From Nitrospirota bacterium (GTDB lineage: Bacteria > UBA2233): DNA of 64,000 nucleotides. Location: contig WOZJ01000050.1 of NCBI GenBank assembly GCA_011620345.1, positions 194,235 through 258,234 on the forward strand, given 5' to 3'. Both the position numbers and the translations under genes were made by a program. The notes below the pieces were generated by a model. The model searched no databases, had not been told where the DNA came from, and was given only the letters and a program-made list of their open reading frames with translations. Of the stretch, positions 10,105 through 19,533 are shown in pieces; position 1 is the stretch's first letter, and each line of letters starts with the position of its first letter.

Positions 10105-10251
10105 TCACAGGCCGTCTTTAACCTTCAATGCTTCTTCCTGGTCTAGACCGGATACGCCTAGGCTCTCATGGGCCCGTTTTTGCTCGCAGGTGTTGCAGAT
10201 GTTATCGTCCGAGAGGCCGCAGATAAGCTCGTTTTTTTGAGTAGTTAACAT
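10105..10251 (-). CDS. Possible 48-residue cysteine-containing small protein
   Basis: A short ORF translated from the intergenic sequence. The product starts MLTTQKNELICGLSDDNICN and has Cys11, Cys19 and Cys22 (C-x7-C-x2-C), followed by a charged segment ending in ALKVKDGL. It lies 35 bases downstream of the preceding gene on the same strand and just before the terminator at 10049, so it could be the last gene of the miaB cluster. Three cysteines and two acidic clusters in so short a frame are not typical of random sequence, but the ribosome binding site is weak (AAGAAC). I recognise no family. It may be a metal-binding small protein or a chance ORF. Confidence 0.45.
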   Translation of the reverse strand: MLTTQKNELICGLSDDNICNTCEQKRAHESLGVSGLDQEEALKVKDGL

Positions 10252-10286
10252 AATAGTTCTTATGCGCATTACAATGACTTGCTTCT

Positions 10287-10904
10287 TTAGGGTGTCTCTG
10301 CCTCCAAATAGGCTGCAACGCGGATAAGGAAATCCGGGCTGTCCGGACTCAACGAAGCTTCGAGTTTTTTAGGGCTGTTTTCCGATAGCGCCTCTATAAA
10401 AGCGGCAGCCTCCTTAAAAACTTCGTAGGAGACATTGTCCTTTTTTGTAATCAGCAGATTTTCGCTTACAGCCTTTGGGTCGCGTTGCCACAGAGCGATC
10501 CTTGCCCTAGAGTATCCCCGGATACCTCTAAGGAAAGGATCCTTTGGCATCTCTGTTTTAGGGAGGCCGTTTAAGTTGTTGGGACCGTCAGTCTTTTTAA
10601 GAAAAGCGCTTTCGGCTAGTACTTCTGCCAAGCCTGCCATATTAGGGTGTCCAAATTCTGGGAGCTTCTGAAGATGCTCCGAGGGCTCAATTTTCGAATC
10701 TTGGAGTTGCGATATATAAGTATACAATGATGCAACATCATGCTCTGTCTGACTATTTAAACGAAACCTGTATCCGAGCACCGCCAAAGCAAAAAGAAGT
10801 GCAATAACAATAGAAGCGGCAATGTGACGCCCATACCTATGCCATATGCGGAGCACGGCGTGCTCCTTAGGTAAGCTATACTCATGCCTTGTACGTTTAT
10901 CCAT
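10287..10904 (-). CDS. Single-pass membrane protein with periplasmic TPR-like region
   Basis: 205 residues: a short basic cytoplasmic N terminus, one transmembrane helix (about 28-46, HIAASIVIALLFALAVLGY) and a soluble C-terminal part. The latter contains helical segments such as PNMAGLAEVLAESAFL and GYSRARIALWQRDPKAVSENL, which resemble the TPR_21/YfgM type of tetratricopeptide proteins that assist periplasmic folding at the Sec translocon. That assignment is inferred from architecture. The start overlaps the miaB stop by 8 bases, so it is translated from the miaB message. Confidence 0.7.
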   Translation of the reverse strand: MDKRTRHEYSLPKEHAVLRIWHRYGRHIAASIVIALLFALAVLGYRFRLNSQTEHDVASLYTYISQLQDSKIEPSEHLQKLPEFGHPNMAGLAEVLAESAFLKKTDGPNNLNGLPKTEMPKDPFLRGIRGYSRARIALWQRDPKAVSENLLITKKDNVSYEVFKEAAAFIEALSENSPKKLEASLSPDSPDFLIRVAAYLEAETP

Positions 10905-12231
10905 TGTATTGACCTTTCAGCGTGTGGCGAAGCGCTTCAAGAATCAACACAGGAACTATCTTTCCAACCAGCGATGGTTTGCCAGGAAAAACCACCGTTT
11001 TGTTGTCCAATGTCCGACCCATAAGTTCTTCCTTGCTCATTTTACTCAGCTTTTCGACCAGAACCTCTTGGGAAGATCCGACGACCTTAAGGAGGCTTTT
11101 TTGAGCGATGCGTTGTGTTACGTCTTGAAGCATGGCAAGCCTTTCTTTTTTCACTTCTTTTGAAACATGGCCTTCCATCTTTCCAGCCTCCGTAAAGGGG
11201 CGTCTTGAATATTTAAACGAGAATGAAGAATCAAACCCAACCTCTTCTACAAGCCGAAGTGTGGATTGGAAGTCTTCGTTGGTTTCCGTGGGAAATCCAA
11301 CAATCAGGTCGGTAGTCAGTGAGATGTCGGGGCGTGCCCGCCTGAGTCTCTCGACGGTCGCGAGGTAATCCTTGCGGGTATAGCCTCGACGCATCAAGCC
11401 GAGGATCCTGTCTGACCCCGACTGAACGGGCAAATGGAGGTGTGGACAGACCGTTCGAAGTGAAGCGAAACATTCAACTAGCGAACCGTCGACATCTGTC
11501 GGGTTTGAGGTAGTAAACCGTATCCGTTCGAGCCCAGGGATGCGATCAAGCTCATGAAGGAGCTCGGGAAACGCGATGTCTTGTGTATGTTTGCCGTATC
11601 GGTTTACGTTTTGGCCTAAGAGTACAAGCTCACGGACGCCTTGTCCTATGAGCCTTTTAGCATGCATAAGGACAGCTCTACTCGAGCGCGATACTTCCGG
11701 ACCCCGCACATGTGGCACGATGCAAAATGAGCACTTGTGGTCGCAGCCTTGCATAATCGTCAAGAATGCTGTAGGCCCATGGGTTTTATTGTTGCATGGG
11801 AATAGCGATTCTTCGAAGCCTTCGGGTTGGTCCATAAGCATTGTCTTTGGTGTGACGAGAGGGCTTAGTTCCCGAAGGGCCCTTAAATGCTCCGGGATTT
11901 TGTGGAGGCTGTAAGAATTGAAGAGAAAATCGACGCCCCAAAAACGCTCGAGAAGCGCCCTTCCCTCTTGCTTGGCGACGCAGCCGCCTATTCCAAGAAC
12001 AAGCCCGGGGTTTTTCCGCTTGAGCCGCTGCACCCTGCTGGCGAAGGTATACACCTTTTGCTCCGGTTTTTCACGGACACTACAAGTGTGCAACAAGACG
12101 ACATCAGCGAGCTCTGGGGATTCAGCAAGCATACAGCCGCCCTCTTCGAGAATCGTTGCGAGACGGCTCGCATCGTCCTCGTTCATTTGGCAACCGTATA
12201 CCTCAAGGTAAACACGCACCAACGCGTCCAC
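10897..12231 (-). CDS. miaB: tRNA-2-methylthio-N6-dimethylallyladenosine synthase
   Basis: Radical-SAM methylthiotransferase that adds a methylthio group to isopentenyl-adenosine 37 of tRNAs reading UNN codons. The 444-residue product has the UPF0004 domain with Cys14, Cys50 and Cys84 for one iron-sulfur cluster, and the radical SAM motif CDHKCSFC (Cys163, Cys167, Cys170) for the other, followed by a TRAM domain. The given start is GTG at 12231. A GGGG ribosome binding site lies so close to it that a TTG or GTG three to four codons downstream is an equally good start. A TATAAT sequence at 12272-12277 (- strand) may be its -10 box. Confidence 0.95.
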   Translation of the reverse strand: MDALVRVYLEVYGCQMNEDDASRLATILEEGGCMLAESPELADVVLLHTCSVREKPEQKVYTFASRVQRLKRKNPGLVLGIGGCVAKQEGRALLERFWGVDFLFNSYSLHKIPEHLRALRELSPLVTPKTMLMDQPEGFEESLFPCNNKTHGPTAFLTIMQGCDHKCSFCIVPHVRGPEVSRSSRAVLMHAKRLIGQGVRELVLLGQNVNRYGKHTQDIAFPELLHELDRIPGLERIRFTTSNPTDVDGSLVECFASLRTVCPHLHLPVQSGSDRILGLMRRGYTRKDYLATVERLRRARPDISLTTDLIVGFPTETNEDFQSTLRLVEEVGFDSSFSFKYSRRPFTEAGKMEGHVSKEVKKERLAMLQDVTQRIAQKSLLKVVGSSQEVLVEKLSKMSKEELMGRTLDNKTVVFPGKPSLVGKIVPVLILEALRHTLKGQYNG

Positions 12232-12334
12232 TACCCCTAGACAAAAGGAATAGGAATGGTTATACTGGAATATTATACGGCTTTATCTTTCAACCAACGC
12301 GGGGCGCCTTTTTATTCCCGGCCTAAACCAAGGG

Positions 12335-12364
12335 TTGTGTTGGTCCATCCGTGCGCTCTAGGAT
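12335..12364 (+). promoter_or_regulatory. Candidate rpoD promoter
   Basis: TTGTGT (12335-12340), an 18-base spacer and TAGGAT (12359-12364). The match to sigma-70 consensus is moderate. The position, about 135 bases upstream of the rpoD ATG, leaves a long leader containing the hairpin at 12411-12439. Confidence 0.3.
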
Positions 12365-12410
12365 TCAAAAATTCTCGCGTTTATCCCGTAGTACTCGTAG
12401 CTTAACACAA

Positions 12411-12439
12411 CCTCTCGGCGAAGGGAAACGTCGGAGAGG
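12411..12439 (+). other. Hairpin in the rpoD leader
   Basis: CCTCTC and GGCG pair with CGTC and GAGAGG (one bulged G), leaving an 8-base AAGGGAAA loop, about 60 bases before the rpoD start codon. It is too far from the ribosome binding site to block it directly. The sequence shows structure only; any regulatory function is inference. Confidence 0.35.
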
Positions 12440-12497
12440 GTACTTTCTCGTCAACCCGTCGATGTTTTTGTTTATTACCTGCGAGGAGGAGCTACGT

Positions 12498-14147
12498 ATG
12501 AAGCAAAGTGACAGGGAGATGCAAGGAACTGGCCCTACAAAAGACACCCGTAGGGCAGGCTCTCGGCAATCCCTGAACCTTGAAAAGCTCACAAAGGTCC
12601 TTCCCAGCGACTTCTTGCTCGATGAGCACCTTGAAGATGAAGCGAAAAGCTCTGGAAGGTCTTCTATAAAACGCCATAAGGCCCTTTCGCACGGCGATAG
12701 TGGCGAAAGAGAGGATGCCAACGATGATCCTTTGGCCCGAAGCAACGACCCGGTCAAACTTTACCTTCAGGACATGGGGGAAATCAGCCTTTTAAGCAAA
12801 CACGAAGAGGTAGAGATTGCAAAAAGGTTTGAGCACGGCAAGCAGCAGGTTTTTGCCCTTTTGTTCCAGCCACCCTATACGTTGCGTAAGCTCTTGAGCC
12901 ATCTTGAAGGGATTCGCGAGGGGAGGATATCTGCGCGCTACATACTAGATGATCCGACGGACCTTGCGGGCGACCAAGATGCCGATGAGGACGAAAGGGA
13001 GGATGCCGCCCCACGTCTCCCTATGAAGACGCTCGAAGAGGCCATCGCTTCAGTTAGGCAAATCCTAGAGGACATGGAAGACAAAGACGCGCGCTCCTCC
13101 TTGGTTGTATCCCTAGGATCCTTGAAGCTCCATAAAGCCTGCACAGACAGGCTTACCCGTAGGCTTGAGCTCTTCTTGAGAATTATGCATAAGAAGCAAA
13201 GAAAAATTGAGGAGTTCGAAAGACTTTCGATTGGGAATCGTATGGTGTTTGACTTGCATACAGGCTCAAGGGTGGAGGTTTCCGACTACGAGAAAAGGCG
13301 AAATGAAGCCGAGGAAAGTCTTGAGCGTCTGGAAAAACGCGTTGGGATAAAGTATGAAGCCTTAAAGGTGCTGTTAAAAGAGCTTCGGGAAACCCAAATT
13401 CAGGTGCAAGAAGTAAAGAACGAAATGGTTCGGGCTAACCTGCGGCTTGTGGTCAGCATCGCCAAAAAGTACGTAAACCAGGGGCTTTCCTTCTTGGACC
13501 TCATTCAGGAGGGGAATATAGGCCTCATGAAGGCGGTCGACAAGTTTGATTACGGGAAGGGGTATAAATTCTCCACCTACGCTACGTGGTGGATTCGACA
13601 ATCGGTAACTCGGGCGATTGCAGATCAGGCTCGTACCATACGCATCCCCGTTCATATGACTGAATCAATCAACAGGCTTACGCGAATCAAGCGGACGTTT
13701 ATCAGAGAAAACGAGCGCGAACCGACGGTCTACGAACTCGCCGATCGAATGGATATGCCCCCAAAAAAGGTGCAAATGATTTTAAAGGCCATCAAAAAGA
13801 CTGTGTCGCTCGAAAGCCCGGTAGGAGATAACAACGACTCTGAGCTTGGCGATTTCCTGGAGAACGAGGAGTCTGTCAACCCCTTCGAGGTCGTTCAGGA
13901 AAAAAACCTTTCGGCGGTCGTCCGGAAAGTCCTTGCGACGCTTACGCCCAGGGAGGAGAAGATCATTCGGATGCGCTACGGGATTGGAGACCGCATCCCA
14001 CGCACCCTAGAAGAAGTCGGAGAGATTTTTCATGTAACGCGCGAACGAATCCGTCAAATCGAGGCCAAAGCGCTCAATAGGCTGCGCCACCCATCAAAAA
14101 ATTACACACTCCAGGAGTTTATCGGCGAAAGCCAAGGCCAAGGGTAA
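12498..14147 (+). CDS. rpoD: RNA polymerase primary sigma factor (sigma-70)
   Basis: Housekeeping sigma factor. The start is the ATG at 12498, preceded by a strong GAGGAGGAG ribosome binding site; the frame is open upstream but lacks such a signal. The 549 residues hold region 1.2 ([20 protein letters not shown]), a non-conserved acidic insert (about 135-300), region 2 ([55 protein letters not shown]), region 3 and region 4.2 ([20 protein letters not shown]). Region 1.1 is reduced. Its 3' end overlaps the converging lipoprotein gene by 54 bases. Confidence 0.97.
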   Translation: MKQSDREMQGTGPTKDTRRAGSRQSLNLEKLTKVLPSDFLLDEHLEDEAKSSGRSSIKRHKALSHGDSGEREDANDDPLARSNDPVKLYLQDMGEISLLSKHEEVEIAKRFEHGKQQVFALLFQPPYTLRKLLSHLEGIREGRISARYILDDPTDLAGDQDADEDEREDAAPRLPMKTLEEAIASVRQILEDMEDKDARSSLVVSLGSLKLHKACTDRLTRRLELFLRIMHKKQRKIEEFERLSIGNRMVFDLHTGSRVEVSDYEKRRNEAEESLERLEKRVGIKYEALKVLLKELRETQIQVQEVKNEMVRANLRLVVSIAKKYVNQGLSFLDLIQEGNIGLMKAVDKFDYGKGYKFSTYATWWIRQSVTRAIADQARTIRIPVHMTESINRLTRIKRTFIRENEREPTVYELADRMDMPPKKVQMILKAIKKTVSLESPVGDNNDSELGDFLENEESVNPFEVVQEKNLSAVVRKVLATLTPREEKIIRMRYGIGDRIPRTLEEVGEIFHVTRERIRQIEAKALNRLRHPSKNYTLQEFIGESQGQG

Positions 14148-14552
14148 AGATGAGGTAGTCGCGCTTGGGATGGGGGTCTGGATAACCCAGCCCCCCTCTT
14201 CTTTCTTCCAGCGCTCTTTTATGATCTCTTCTCTGTACCTGTTGTCTGGATAGAGGATGTAACGCTTACGAACCTCTACCGTTGCAGCACGGCGGTTTTT
14301 GTCCCAGACTACATTCAAGATTTCAAACTCTATCAGGTCTAGGCGCTTTTCTAGCGTGTCTTTGTTGGCAAGCAACCTGCCCTTGTTACTTTTTTCCAAG
14401 AAAGAAGCGGCCTTTTCGTAGTCTCGCCATTTTAGCGCTTGATTGTACGTATAGGAGGCCCTTTTGGCCGAGAGAGTCTTTTGATAGGAACATCCAGCTG
14501 CAAATACCATTATTGCAAGGCACGGCAATAGGATTCGAAGAGGTTGTTTCAT
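14094..14552 (-). CDS. Predicted lipoprotein, small, unknown function
   Basis: Start taken at the ATG at 14552, where an AGGAG ribosome binding site and a signal peptide begin ([21 protein letters not shown], lipidated Cys21 by the lipobox FAAGC). The 152-residue product continues with [20 protein letters not shown], a segment resembling the first helices of an NTF2-like or TPR-like lipoprotein domain, and a strand-rich part [19 protein letters not shown]. No family is recognised with confidence. It is the last gene behind meaB (11 bases apart), so it is transcribed with the methylmalonyl-CoA genes, and its end runs 54 bases into the end of rpoD on the other strand. Confidence 0.8.
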   Translation of the reverse strand: MKQPLRILLPCLAIMVFAAGCSYQKTLSAKRASYTYNQALKWRDYEKAASFLEKSNKGRLLANKDTLEKRLDLIEFEILNVVWDKNRRAATVEVRKRYILYPDNRYREEIIKERWKKEEGGWVIQTPIPSATTSSLPLALAFADKLLECVIF

Positions 14553-14562
14553 GGTAGGGCTC

Positions 14563-15519
14563 CTATGTCTCGTCAACAACTTGCTGTTTGAATCTCTCGA
14601 AAAGTTTGTTCGACATGGTGTAAGGGTTAAGGATTTCATCCTTCCAGGCACCTTCAAGAAGATGGTTCAGCTTCGTCTCCAGAAGATGAAGGATCTTGTC
14701 TTGCATCCTTCCTATAACAAGCTGCTTTGCAATTTGCTCTTCTTTGAGTCTTCGTCGTCCTGCTTTATTCAAATACGTCCAATGCGCCTTGATCGCCTCC
14801 TGCAGCTCTTTAAGCCCTTGATCGTACGCAGGGCTTGTCAAGATTACCCGTGGCTGCCAATCCTCCGGGGCGTAGGCCTTCATGCCGATCAGGTCCTCGA
14901 TCTCGGACTGGAGCGTGCGGGCTGAATCTTTATCCGCCTTATTGACGACGTAAATGTCTGCAATTTCCATGATCCCAGCCTTTAGGCTCTGGATGGAATC
15001 TCCAAGCCCTGGCGCAAGCACGACGAGCGTGGTGTGGGAAACTCGCAAGACCTCCACTTCGTCCTGTCCGGTACCCACCGTTTCAACGAAGATCGGACTA
15101 TACCCCATTGCTTGCATGACGACGAGAGAATCCTGGAGAGAGGCCGAGAGCCCCCCCATCCTCCCACGGCTTGCAAGGCTTCGGATAAACACGTCAGGGT
15201 CCGACGCGTGACGGGACATTCGAATTCTGTCGCCCAACAAAGCGCCTCCGGTAAAAGGACTCGAAGGGTCGATCGCCAAGACCCCAACGCATGCCCCTCC
15301 TTCCCTCTCCTTGGCCACCAGCGCATCGATAAGCGTACTCTTGCCCACGCCGGGAGGGCCCGTAAGCCCGATCACCTGGGATGGCTTTCGTTCGGGGTAG
15401 ATCTTTTCCAAAATTTCTATGGTCTTCGGGTCTTGATCATCTACGGCCCGCAGAAGGCGGGATGCGGTAAGGGCATCCTTCTTGAGGATGCCCTCGAGGA
15501 TGGCTTGTACCTTCGGCAA
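14563..15519 (-). CDS. meaB: MeaB/ArgK-type G-protein chaperone of methylmalonyl-CoA mutase
   Basis: GTPase that loads adenosylcobalamin into methylmalonyl-CoA mutase and protects it from inactivation. The start is TTG. The 318 residues show the P-loop GPPGVGKST (54-62), the IDPSSPFTGGALLGDRIRM segment typical of MeaB, the switch region ETVGTGQDEVEV and the base-recognition motif NKAD. It directly follows the cobalamin-binding mutase subunit with 12 bases between them, which fixes its role by context. The family was once misnamed an arginine/ornithine kinase; there is no reason to assume that here. Confidence 0.95.
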   Translation of the reverse strand: MPKVQAILEGILKKDALTASRLLRAVDDQDPKTIEILEKIYPERKPSQVIGLTGPPGVGKSTLIDALVAKEREGGACVGVLAIDPSSPFTGGALLGDRIRMSRHASDPDVFIRSLASRGRMGGLSASLQDSLVVMQAMGYSPIFVETVGTGQDEVEVLRVSHTTLVVLAPGLGDSIQSLKAGIMEIADIYVVNKADKDSARTLQSEIEDLIGMKAYAPEDWQPRVILTSPAYDQGLKELQEAIKAHWTYLNKAGRRRLKEEQIAKQLVIGRMQDKILHLLETKLNHLLEGAWKDEILNPYTMSNKLFERFKQQVVDET

Positions 15520-15531
15520 GGGGAACCTTTC

Positions 15532-15933
15532 TTACAGGCTTTGAGGAACGATATTATCTTCTATCCACTTTACGATCTGATCTGTGAGGGCTCCTGGTGT
15601 GAAGGTCTCCTTAACCCCCATCTTCTTCAAGGCGACGATGTCTTCGGGGGGGATAATCCCGCCTCCAAAAACGGGAATGGTCGCCCCCTTCTCTTTTAGA
15701 AGGCAAAGAACCCTCTCGAACAGCTCAAGGTGGGCTCCGGACAGGATGCTAAGCCCTATTGCATCCACGCCCTCTTGGATTGCCATATTCACGATCGCTT
15801 CAGGTGTTTGGTGGAGCCCGGTGTAAACCACCTCAAACCCGGCATCTCGAAGCGCGCGCGCGACGATCTTGACTCCCCTGTCATGGCCGTCAAGGCCAAC
15901 TTTCCCGATTAAAAGACGAACCTTCTTTTCCAT
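15532..15933 (-). CDS. Methylmalonyl-CoA mutase, small (cobalamin-binding) subunit
   Basis: B12-binding subunit of the two-gene mutase. The ATG at 15933 is chosen; a TTG two codons upstream is possible. The 133 residues carry the base-off/His-on motif D15-G16-H17-D18-R19-G20 (His17 is the lower ligand of cobalt), then the SILSGAH and GGGIIP segments that close the cobalamin pocket. Length is typical of stand-alone B12-binding subunits. It lies 18 bases after the catalytic subunit and before meaB. A separate small subunit is common in archaea and some bacteria, in place of the fused alpha chain. Confidence 0.95.
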   Translation of the reverse strand: MEKKVRLLIGKVGLDGHDRGVKIVARALRDAGFEVVYTGLHQTPEAIVNMAIQEGVDAIGLSILSGAHLELFERVLCLLKEKGATIPVFGGGIIPPEDIVALKKMGVKETFTPGALTDQIVKWIEDNIVPQSL

Positions 15934-15951
15934 ACTCAAGCGCTCTTTTCT

Positions 15952-17550
15952 TTAGATATAAGAAACTTCTCGGTATTTGCCGTAGACCTCCTGAAGGGCC
16001 TTTGCGACCTCTCCTAGAGTTGCAAGGCTCTCAACGGCCGAAACGAGGGCTGGAATAAGGTTCTCGCCCTGTTCAGCCGCTTGCTTGAGCGCGTCCAAGC
16101 CCTTTTGAGCGGTAGCGTTGGATCGCCTGGCCCTTAACTCTCGTACCTTTCGGATTTGCTCCTCTTGTTGCTTCCTGCCGACACGAAGAAGCGGGATTGA
16201 TTCGTCCTCATCGGAGGCAAACGCGTTGACCCCGACAATCGTCCGCTTCCCTTGATTAAGCTCCTTTTGATAGAGGCACGCAGCCTCTTGGATCTCTTTT
16301 TGTGGAAAACCCGCCTCGATCGCCGGAACCATTCCGCCATACTCATCAATTCGGCGGATATAATCCATTGCCCTTCCTTCGATTTCGTCCGTAAGGCTCT
16401 CGATGAAATAACTTCCTCCAAGAGGATCGCCTGTTGAAGGTACACCCGTCTCGTAGGCCAAAACTTGCTGTGTCCTTAATGCCAGGGTTGCAGCAAATTC
16501 CGTGGGCAACGCGTACGTCTCGTCCAGCGAATTCGTATGGAGAGACTGGGTTCCCCCCAAAACAGCCGCGAGAGCCTCGATTGCCGTCCGCACGATGTTG
16601 TTGTGCGGCTGTTGGGCCGTAAGCGAGCATCCTGCCGTCTGCGTGTGGAAGCGCATCCAAAGGCTTCTTTCGTCCTGCACGCCGTAACGCTCCTTCATTT
16701 CGCGCGCCCAAATTCTCCTTGCCGCCCTATATTTGGCGATCTCTTCAAAAAAATCAATATGAGCGTTAAAAAAGAACGAGTAGCGCCTTGCAAACTGGTC
16801 GACCCCCAGCCCTCTGCCTATGGCCCGCTTGACGTATTCCAGCCCGTCTGAGAGCGTAAAAGCAAGCTCCTGAACGGCCGTTGATCCCGCCTCGCGGATA
16901 TGGTATCCGGAAATGGAGATTGTATTCCAAAGGGGAACGTGATTCGTACAAAATTCAACGATGTCAATCGTCAGCTTAAGCGATGGCTCAATCGGGTAGA
17001 TCCACTCCTTTTGGGCGATAAACTCCTTGAGCATGTCGTTTTGGAGTGTCCCTTTTAGGCTTGAAAGGGGGACCCCCCTACGCTTTGCAAGCGCTAGGTA
17101 CATGGCAAAGACGATGGGGGCCGTGCAATTGATCGTCATGGAGGTCGAGACCTCGCCAACGGGAATTTCCGCAAAAAGCTCGTCCATGTCCTCGATAGAA
17201 TCGACCGCCACGCCGCACTTCCCGACTTCTCCCAAGGAAGACGGATGGTCGGAGTCGAAGCCCATAAGCGTAGGCATGTCAAAAGCAACGCTAAGTCCGG
17301 TTTGGCCCTGAGAAAGGAGGTATCGAAATCTTGCGTTCGTATCGCTGGCCGTTCCAAACCCAGCAAACTGGCGCATTGTCCAGAGCCTTCCCCTGTACAT
17401 ATCGGCATGAATACCCCGAGTGAAAGGGAAGGTGCCTGGATCTCCCAGCTTTGCTTGGTAGTCAAACCCTTCTATGTCTCTTTCGTTATAAAACGTCTCA
17501 AACGGAATTCCTGAAAGAGACGTCATATTCAGCGTAGGCGATGTTCCCAT
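15952..17550 (-). CDS. Methylmalonyl-CoA mutase, large (catalytic) subunit
   Basis: TIM-barrel subunit that interconverts (R)-methylmalonyl-CoA and succinyl-CoA by a radical mechanism. The 532 residues start GIPFETFYNERDIEGFDY and contain TMRQFAGFGTASDTNARFRY, GLSVAFDMPTLMGFDSDHP, FTLSDGLEYVKRAI and HTNSLDETYALPTEFA, all characteristic of the mutase large subunit. The phrase FDMPTLMGFDSD and the tyrosine-bearing N-terminal region favour methylmalonyl-CoA over isobutyryl-CoA as substrate, though this is inferred. It lacks a B12-binding domain, which is supplied by the next gene. It lies 12 bases after the acyl-CoA dehydrogenase. Confidence 0.95.
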   Translation of the reverse strand: MGTSPTLNMTSLSGIPFETFYNERDIEGFDYQAKLGDPGTFPFTRGIHADMYRGRLWTMRQFAGFGTASDTNARFRYLLSQGQTGLSVAFDMPTLMGFDSDHPSSLGEVGKCGVAVDSIEDMDELFAEIPVGEVSTSMTINCTAPIVFAMYLALAKRRGVPLSSLKGTLQNDMLKEFIAQKEWIYPIEPSLKLTIDIVEFCTNHVPLWNTISISGYHIREAGSTAVQELAFTLSDGLEYVKRAIGRGLGVDQFARRYSFFFNAHIDFFEEIAKYRAARRIWAREMKERYGVQDERSLWMRFHTQTAGCSLTAQQPHNNIVRTAIEALAAVLGGTQSLHTNSLDETYALPTEFAATLALRTQQVLAYETGVPSTGDPLGGSYFIESLTDEIEGRAMDYIRRIDEYGGMVPAIEAGFPQKEIQEAACLYQKELNQGKRTIVGVNAFASDEDESIPLLRVGRKQQEEQIRKVRELRARRSNATAQKGLDALKQAAEQGENLIPALVSAVESLATLGEVAKALQEVYGKYREVSYI

Positions 17551-17562
17551 CGGGGTTCCCCT

Positions 17563-18714
17563 TTAAAGCGCAAAATCCTCTTTTTTGAGCTCGTTGGCGA
17601 GGACCAACCTTTGAATCTCCGAGCTTCCCTCGTAGATCTCGGTGATCTTGGCGTCCCTGAAAAACCGTTCAAGCTCGTAGTCTTTGATGTAACCATAGCC
17701 TCCAAGAACCTGTACTGCCTTTGTGGCCGTTTCCATGGCCGTCTCTGCGGCAAAAAGTTTGGCCATGGAAGAGTAAAGCGTAGAACGACCCCCCGAATCC
17801 TTGAGCTCTGCGGCCCTTAGGACAAGCATACGCGAGGCCTCAATTTTGGTTAGCATGTCGGCAAGCATCCATCCGATCGCCTGGAACTCAATAATTGGCT
17901 TGCCAAACTGTGTCCTGGTCCTGGCGTAGGCCGCTGCACGCTCGAACGCTCCTTTTGCGATCCCCACAGCCTGGGCGGCAATCCCGATCCTTCCGCCATC
18001 AAGGGTCGCCATCGCGATCCTAAACCCATCTCCCTCTTTGCCGAGCAAGCATTCTTTGGGGACAAAAACTTCGTCGAAATCTACAGGACAGGAATCTGCG
18101 CCGTGGATTCCGAGCTTCTTCTCTGGCTTACCTACTAGAACGCCTGATGTCTCCATGTCTAGCAGGAACGTCGAAATTCCCCTGTGCCTAAGTGAACGAT
18201 CCTTTGTGGCGAACACGATGCCAGTTTTTGCCCGGGAGGCGTTCGTGATGAACGCCTTCGCCCCGCTTATGGTGTAACCATCCGAAGCATGCCTGTAGGA
18301 GGTTTTCAAATTGGCCGCATCAGACCCCGCCTCTGGTTCTGTTAAGCAGAAACAACCAATGGCCTCTCCTTTTGCCATGGGAGGGAGAAAGCGCTTTTTT
18401 TGGGCATCGGTACCGAACTTGAGGATTGGCCAAACCGCGAGCGAACTGTGAGCAGACACAATCGTACCGACGGCGGCGGAAGCGCTCGAAATCTCTTCAA
18501 TGGCAAGTGCGTACAGGTAATGACTAAGCCCTGCCCCTTCCCATTCGTTGGGAACGAACATCCCCATCAACCCGAGCTCTCCGAGCTTGCGAACAGTTTC
18601 TAGGGGGAATATGTCGTCCTCATCGATTTTCTTGGCCATAGGTGCAAGCTCATTCTTGACAAACGACCGAACCGTTTGAATGGCTAGCTGCTCTTCTTGC
18701 GTCAATTCTTTCAT
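17563..18714 (-). CDS. Acyl-CoA dehydrogenase (short/medium-chain type)
   Basis: FAD enzyme making trans-2-enoyl-CoA and passing electrons to electron-transfer flavoprotein. The 383 residues show the family signature CFCLTEPEAGSDAANL, the FAD-binding TRTQFGKPIIEFQAI and the C-terminal GGYGYIKDYELERFFRDA followed by IYEGSSEIQ with the catalytic Glu362. That pattern matches butyryl-CoA dehydrogenase-like members. It lies 21 bases after a crotonase and 12 before the mutase, so it and its neighbours probably handle short or branched acyl-CoA esters. Exact chain length cannot be read from sequence. Confidence 0.93.
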   Translation of the reverse strand: MKELTQEEQLAIQTVRSFVKNELAPMAKKIDEDDIFPLETVRKLGELGLMGMFVPNEWEGAGLSHYLYALAIEEISSASAAVGTIVSAHSSLAVWPILKFGTDAQKKRFLPPMAKGEAIGCFCLTEPEAGSDAANLKTSYRHASDGYTISGAKAFITNASRAKTGIVFATKDRSLRHRGISTFLLDMETSGVLVGKPEKKLGIHGADSCPVDFDEVFVPKECLLGKEGDGFRIAMATLDGGRIGIAAQAVGIAKGAFERAAAYARTRTQFGKPIIEFQAIGWMLADMLTKIEASRMLVLRAAELKDSGGRSTLYSSMAKLFAAETAMETATKAVQVLGGYGYIKDYELERFFRDAKITEIYEGSSEIQRLVLANELKKEDFAL

Positions 18715-18735
18715 CTTGTTATGGTTTCCTTATTT

Positions 18736-19527
18736 TTATCGAGGGCCTAGCACGAATTGAGGCTTGCGTTTTCCGAGGAATGCGGCAATCCCCTCTTCTT
18801 TGTCCTGGTGGGCAAAGCAATTACCGAAGGCGAGCCTCTCAACAAGCAGGGCCTCGCGGACGCCCAAGCCCCAACCTGCTTGGATGGCAGCCTTCGCTTG
18901 AGCGATCGCATGGGGGCTTTGGGAGAGCATCGGCTCTAAAAAGGCCTCGGCCTTCTTGATGGGGTCCTCCCCCTCCCCCGCCAATGCATCACAAAGCCCC
19001 ATATCGAGTGCTTCCTTTGCCGCCATGCTTTTTCCGGAAAAAATCAGCATTTTTGCCTTTGCCATCCCGATGCGCCTTGCCAAGCGAACGCATCCTCCAA
19101 ACCCTGGGATGATCCCTAGACGAACCTCCGGCTGGCCGAACTGTGCCTTGGGCGATGCCACGATGAAATCGCAAGCGAGTGCCAACTCAAGCCCTCCACC
19201 GAGTGCAAACCCGTTGACACAGGCAACGGTCATGATCGGCAGCGATTCGAGCTTCAAAAAGACTTCTTGCCCATACCTGGCGAATTCTATGGCCTCCGTG
19301 GGCGTTTTCTTTGCCATCGCACGAATGTCCGCCCCGGCGACAAACGCTTTATCGCCCGCCCCTGTTATCCTAAGGGCTTGCAGAACGCTTACGTCCAACC
19401 TCTCGAGCGCTTCATCTACCTCTTTGATTGTGGCCTCATCCAGCGCGTTGAGCTGTTCTGGCCTGTTGATCGTGAGTGTTGCAAAAGGAGTCGATTGTTC
19501 GAGTGTGATATTCACAACAATCTCCAT
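18736..19527 (-). CDS. Enoyl-CoA hydratase (crotonase family)
   Basis: Adds water across the double bond of enoyl-CoA. The 263 residues contain the oxyanion-hole sequences AFVAGADIRAM and NGFALGGGLELALACDF and the catalytic glutamates in GGGLELA and QPEVRLGIIPGFGG. Both glutamates needed for hydration are present, so a true hydratase is more likely than a decarboxylase or isomerase. It lies 6 bases after malic enzyme and 21 before the acyl-CoA dehydrogenase in the same operon. Confidence 0.92.
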   Translation of the reverse strand: MEIVVNITLEQSTPFATLTINRPEQLNALDEATIKEVDEALERLDVSVLQALRITGAGDKAFVAGADIRAMAKKTPTEAIEFARYGQEVFLKLESLPIMTVACVNGFALGGGLELALACDFIVASPKAQFGQPEVRLGIIPGFGGCVRLARRIGMAKAKMLIFSGKSMAAKEALDMGLCDALAGEGEDPIKKAEAFLEPMLSQSPHAIAQAKAAIQAGWGLGVREALLVERLAFGNCFAHQDKEEGIAAFLGKRKPQFVLGPR

Positions 19528-19533
19528 TTTTTT

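Noticed and set aside
14563-15519. Arginine/ornithine transport kinase (ArgK) annotation
   Set aside because: P-loop GTPase motifs and position behind the mutase subunit identify MeaB; the ArgK name is a historical error.
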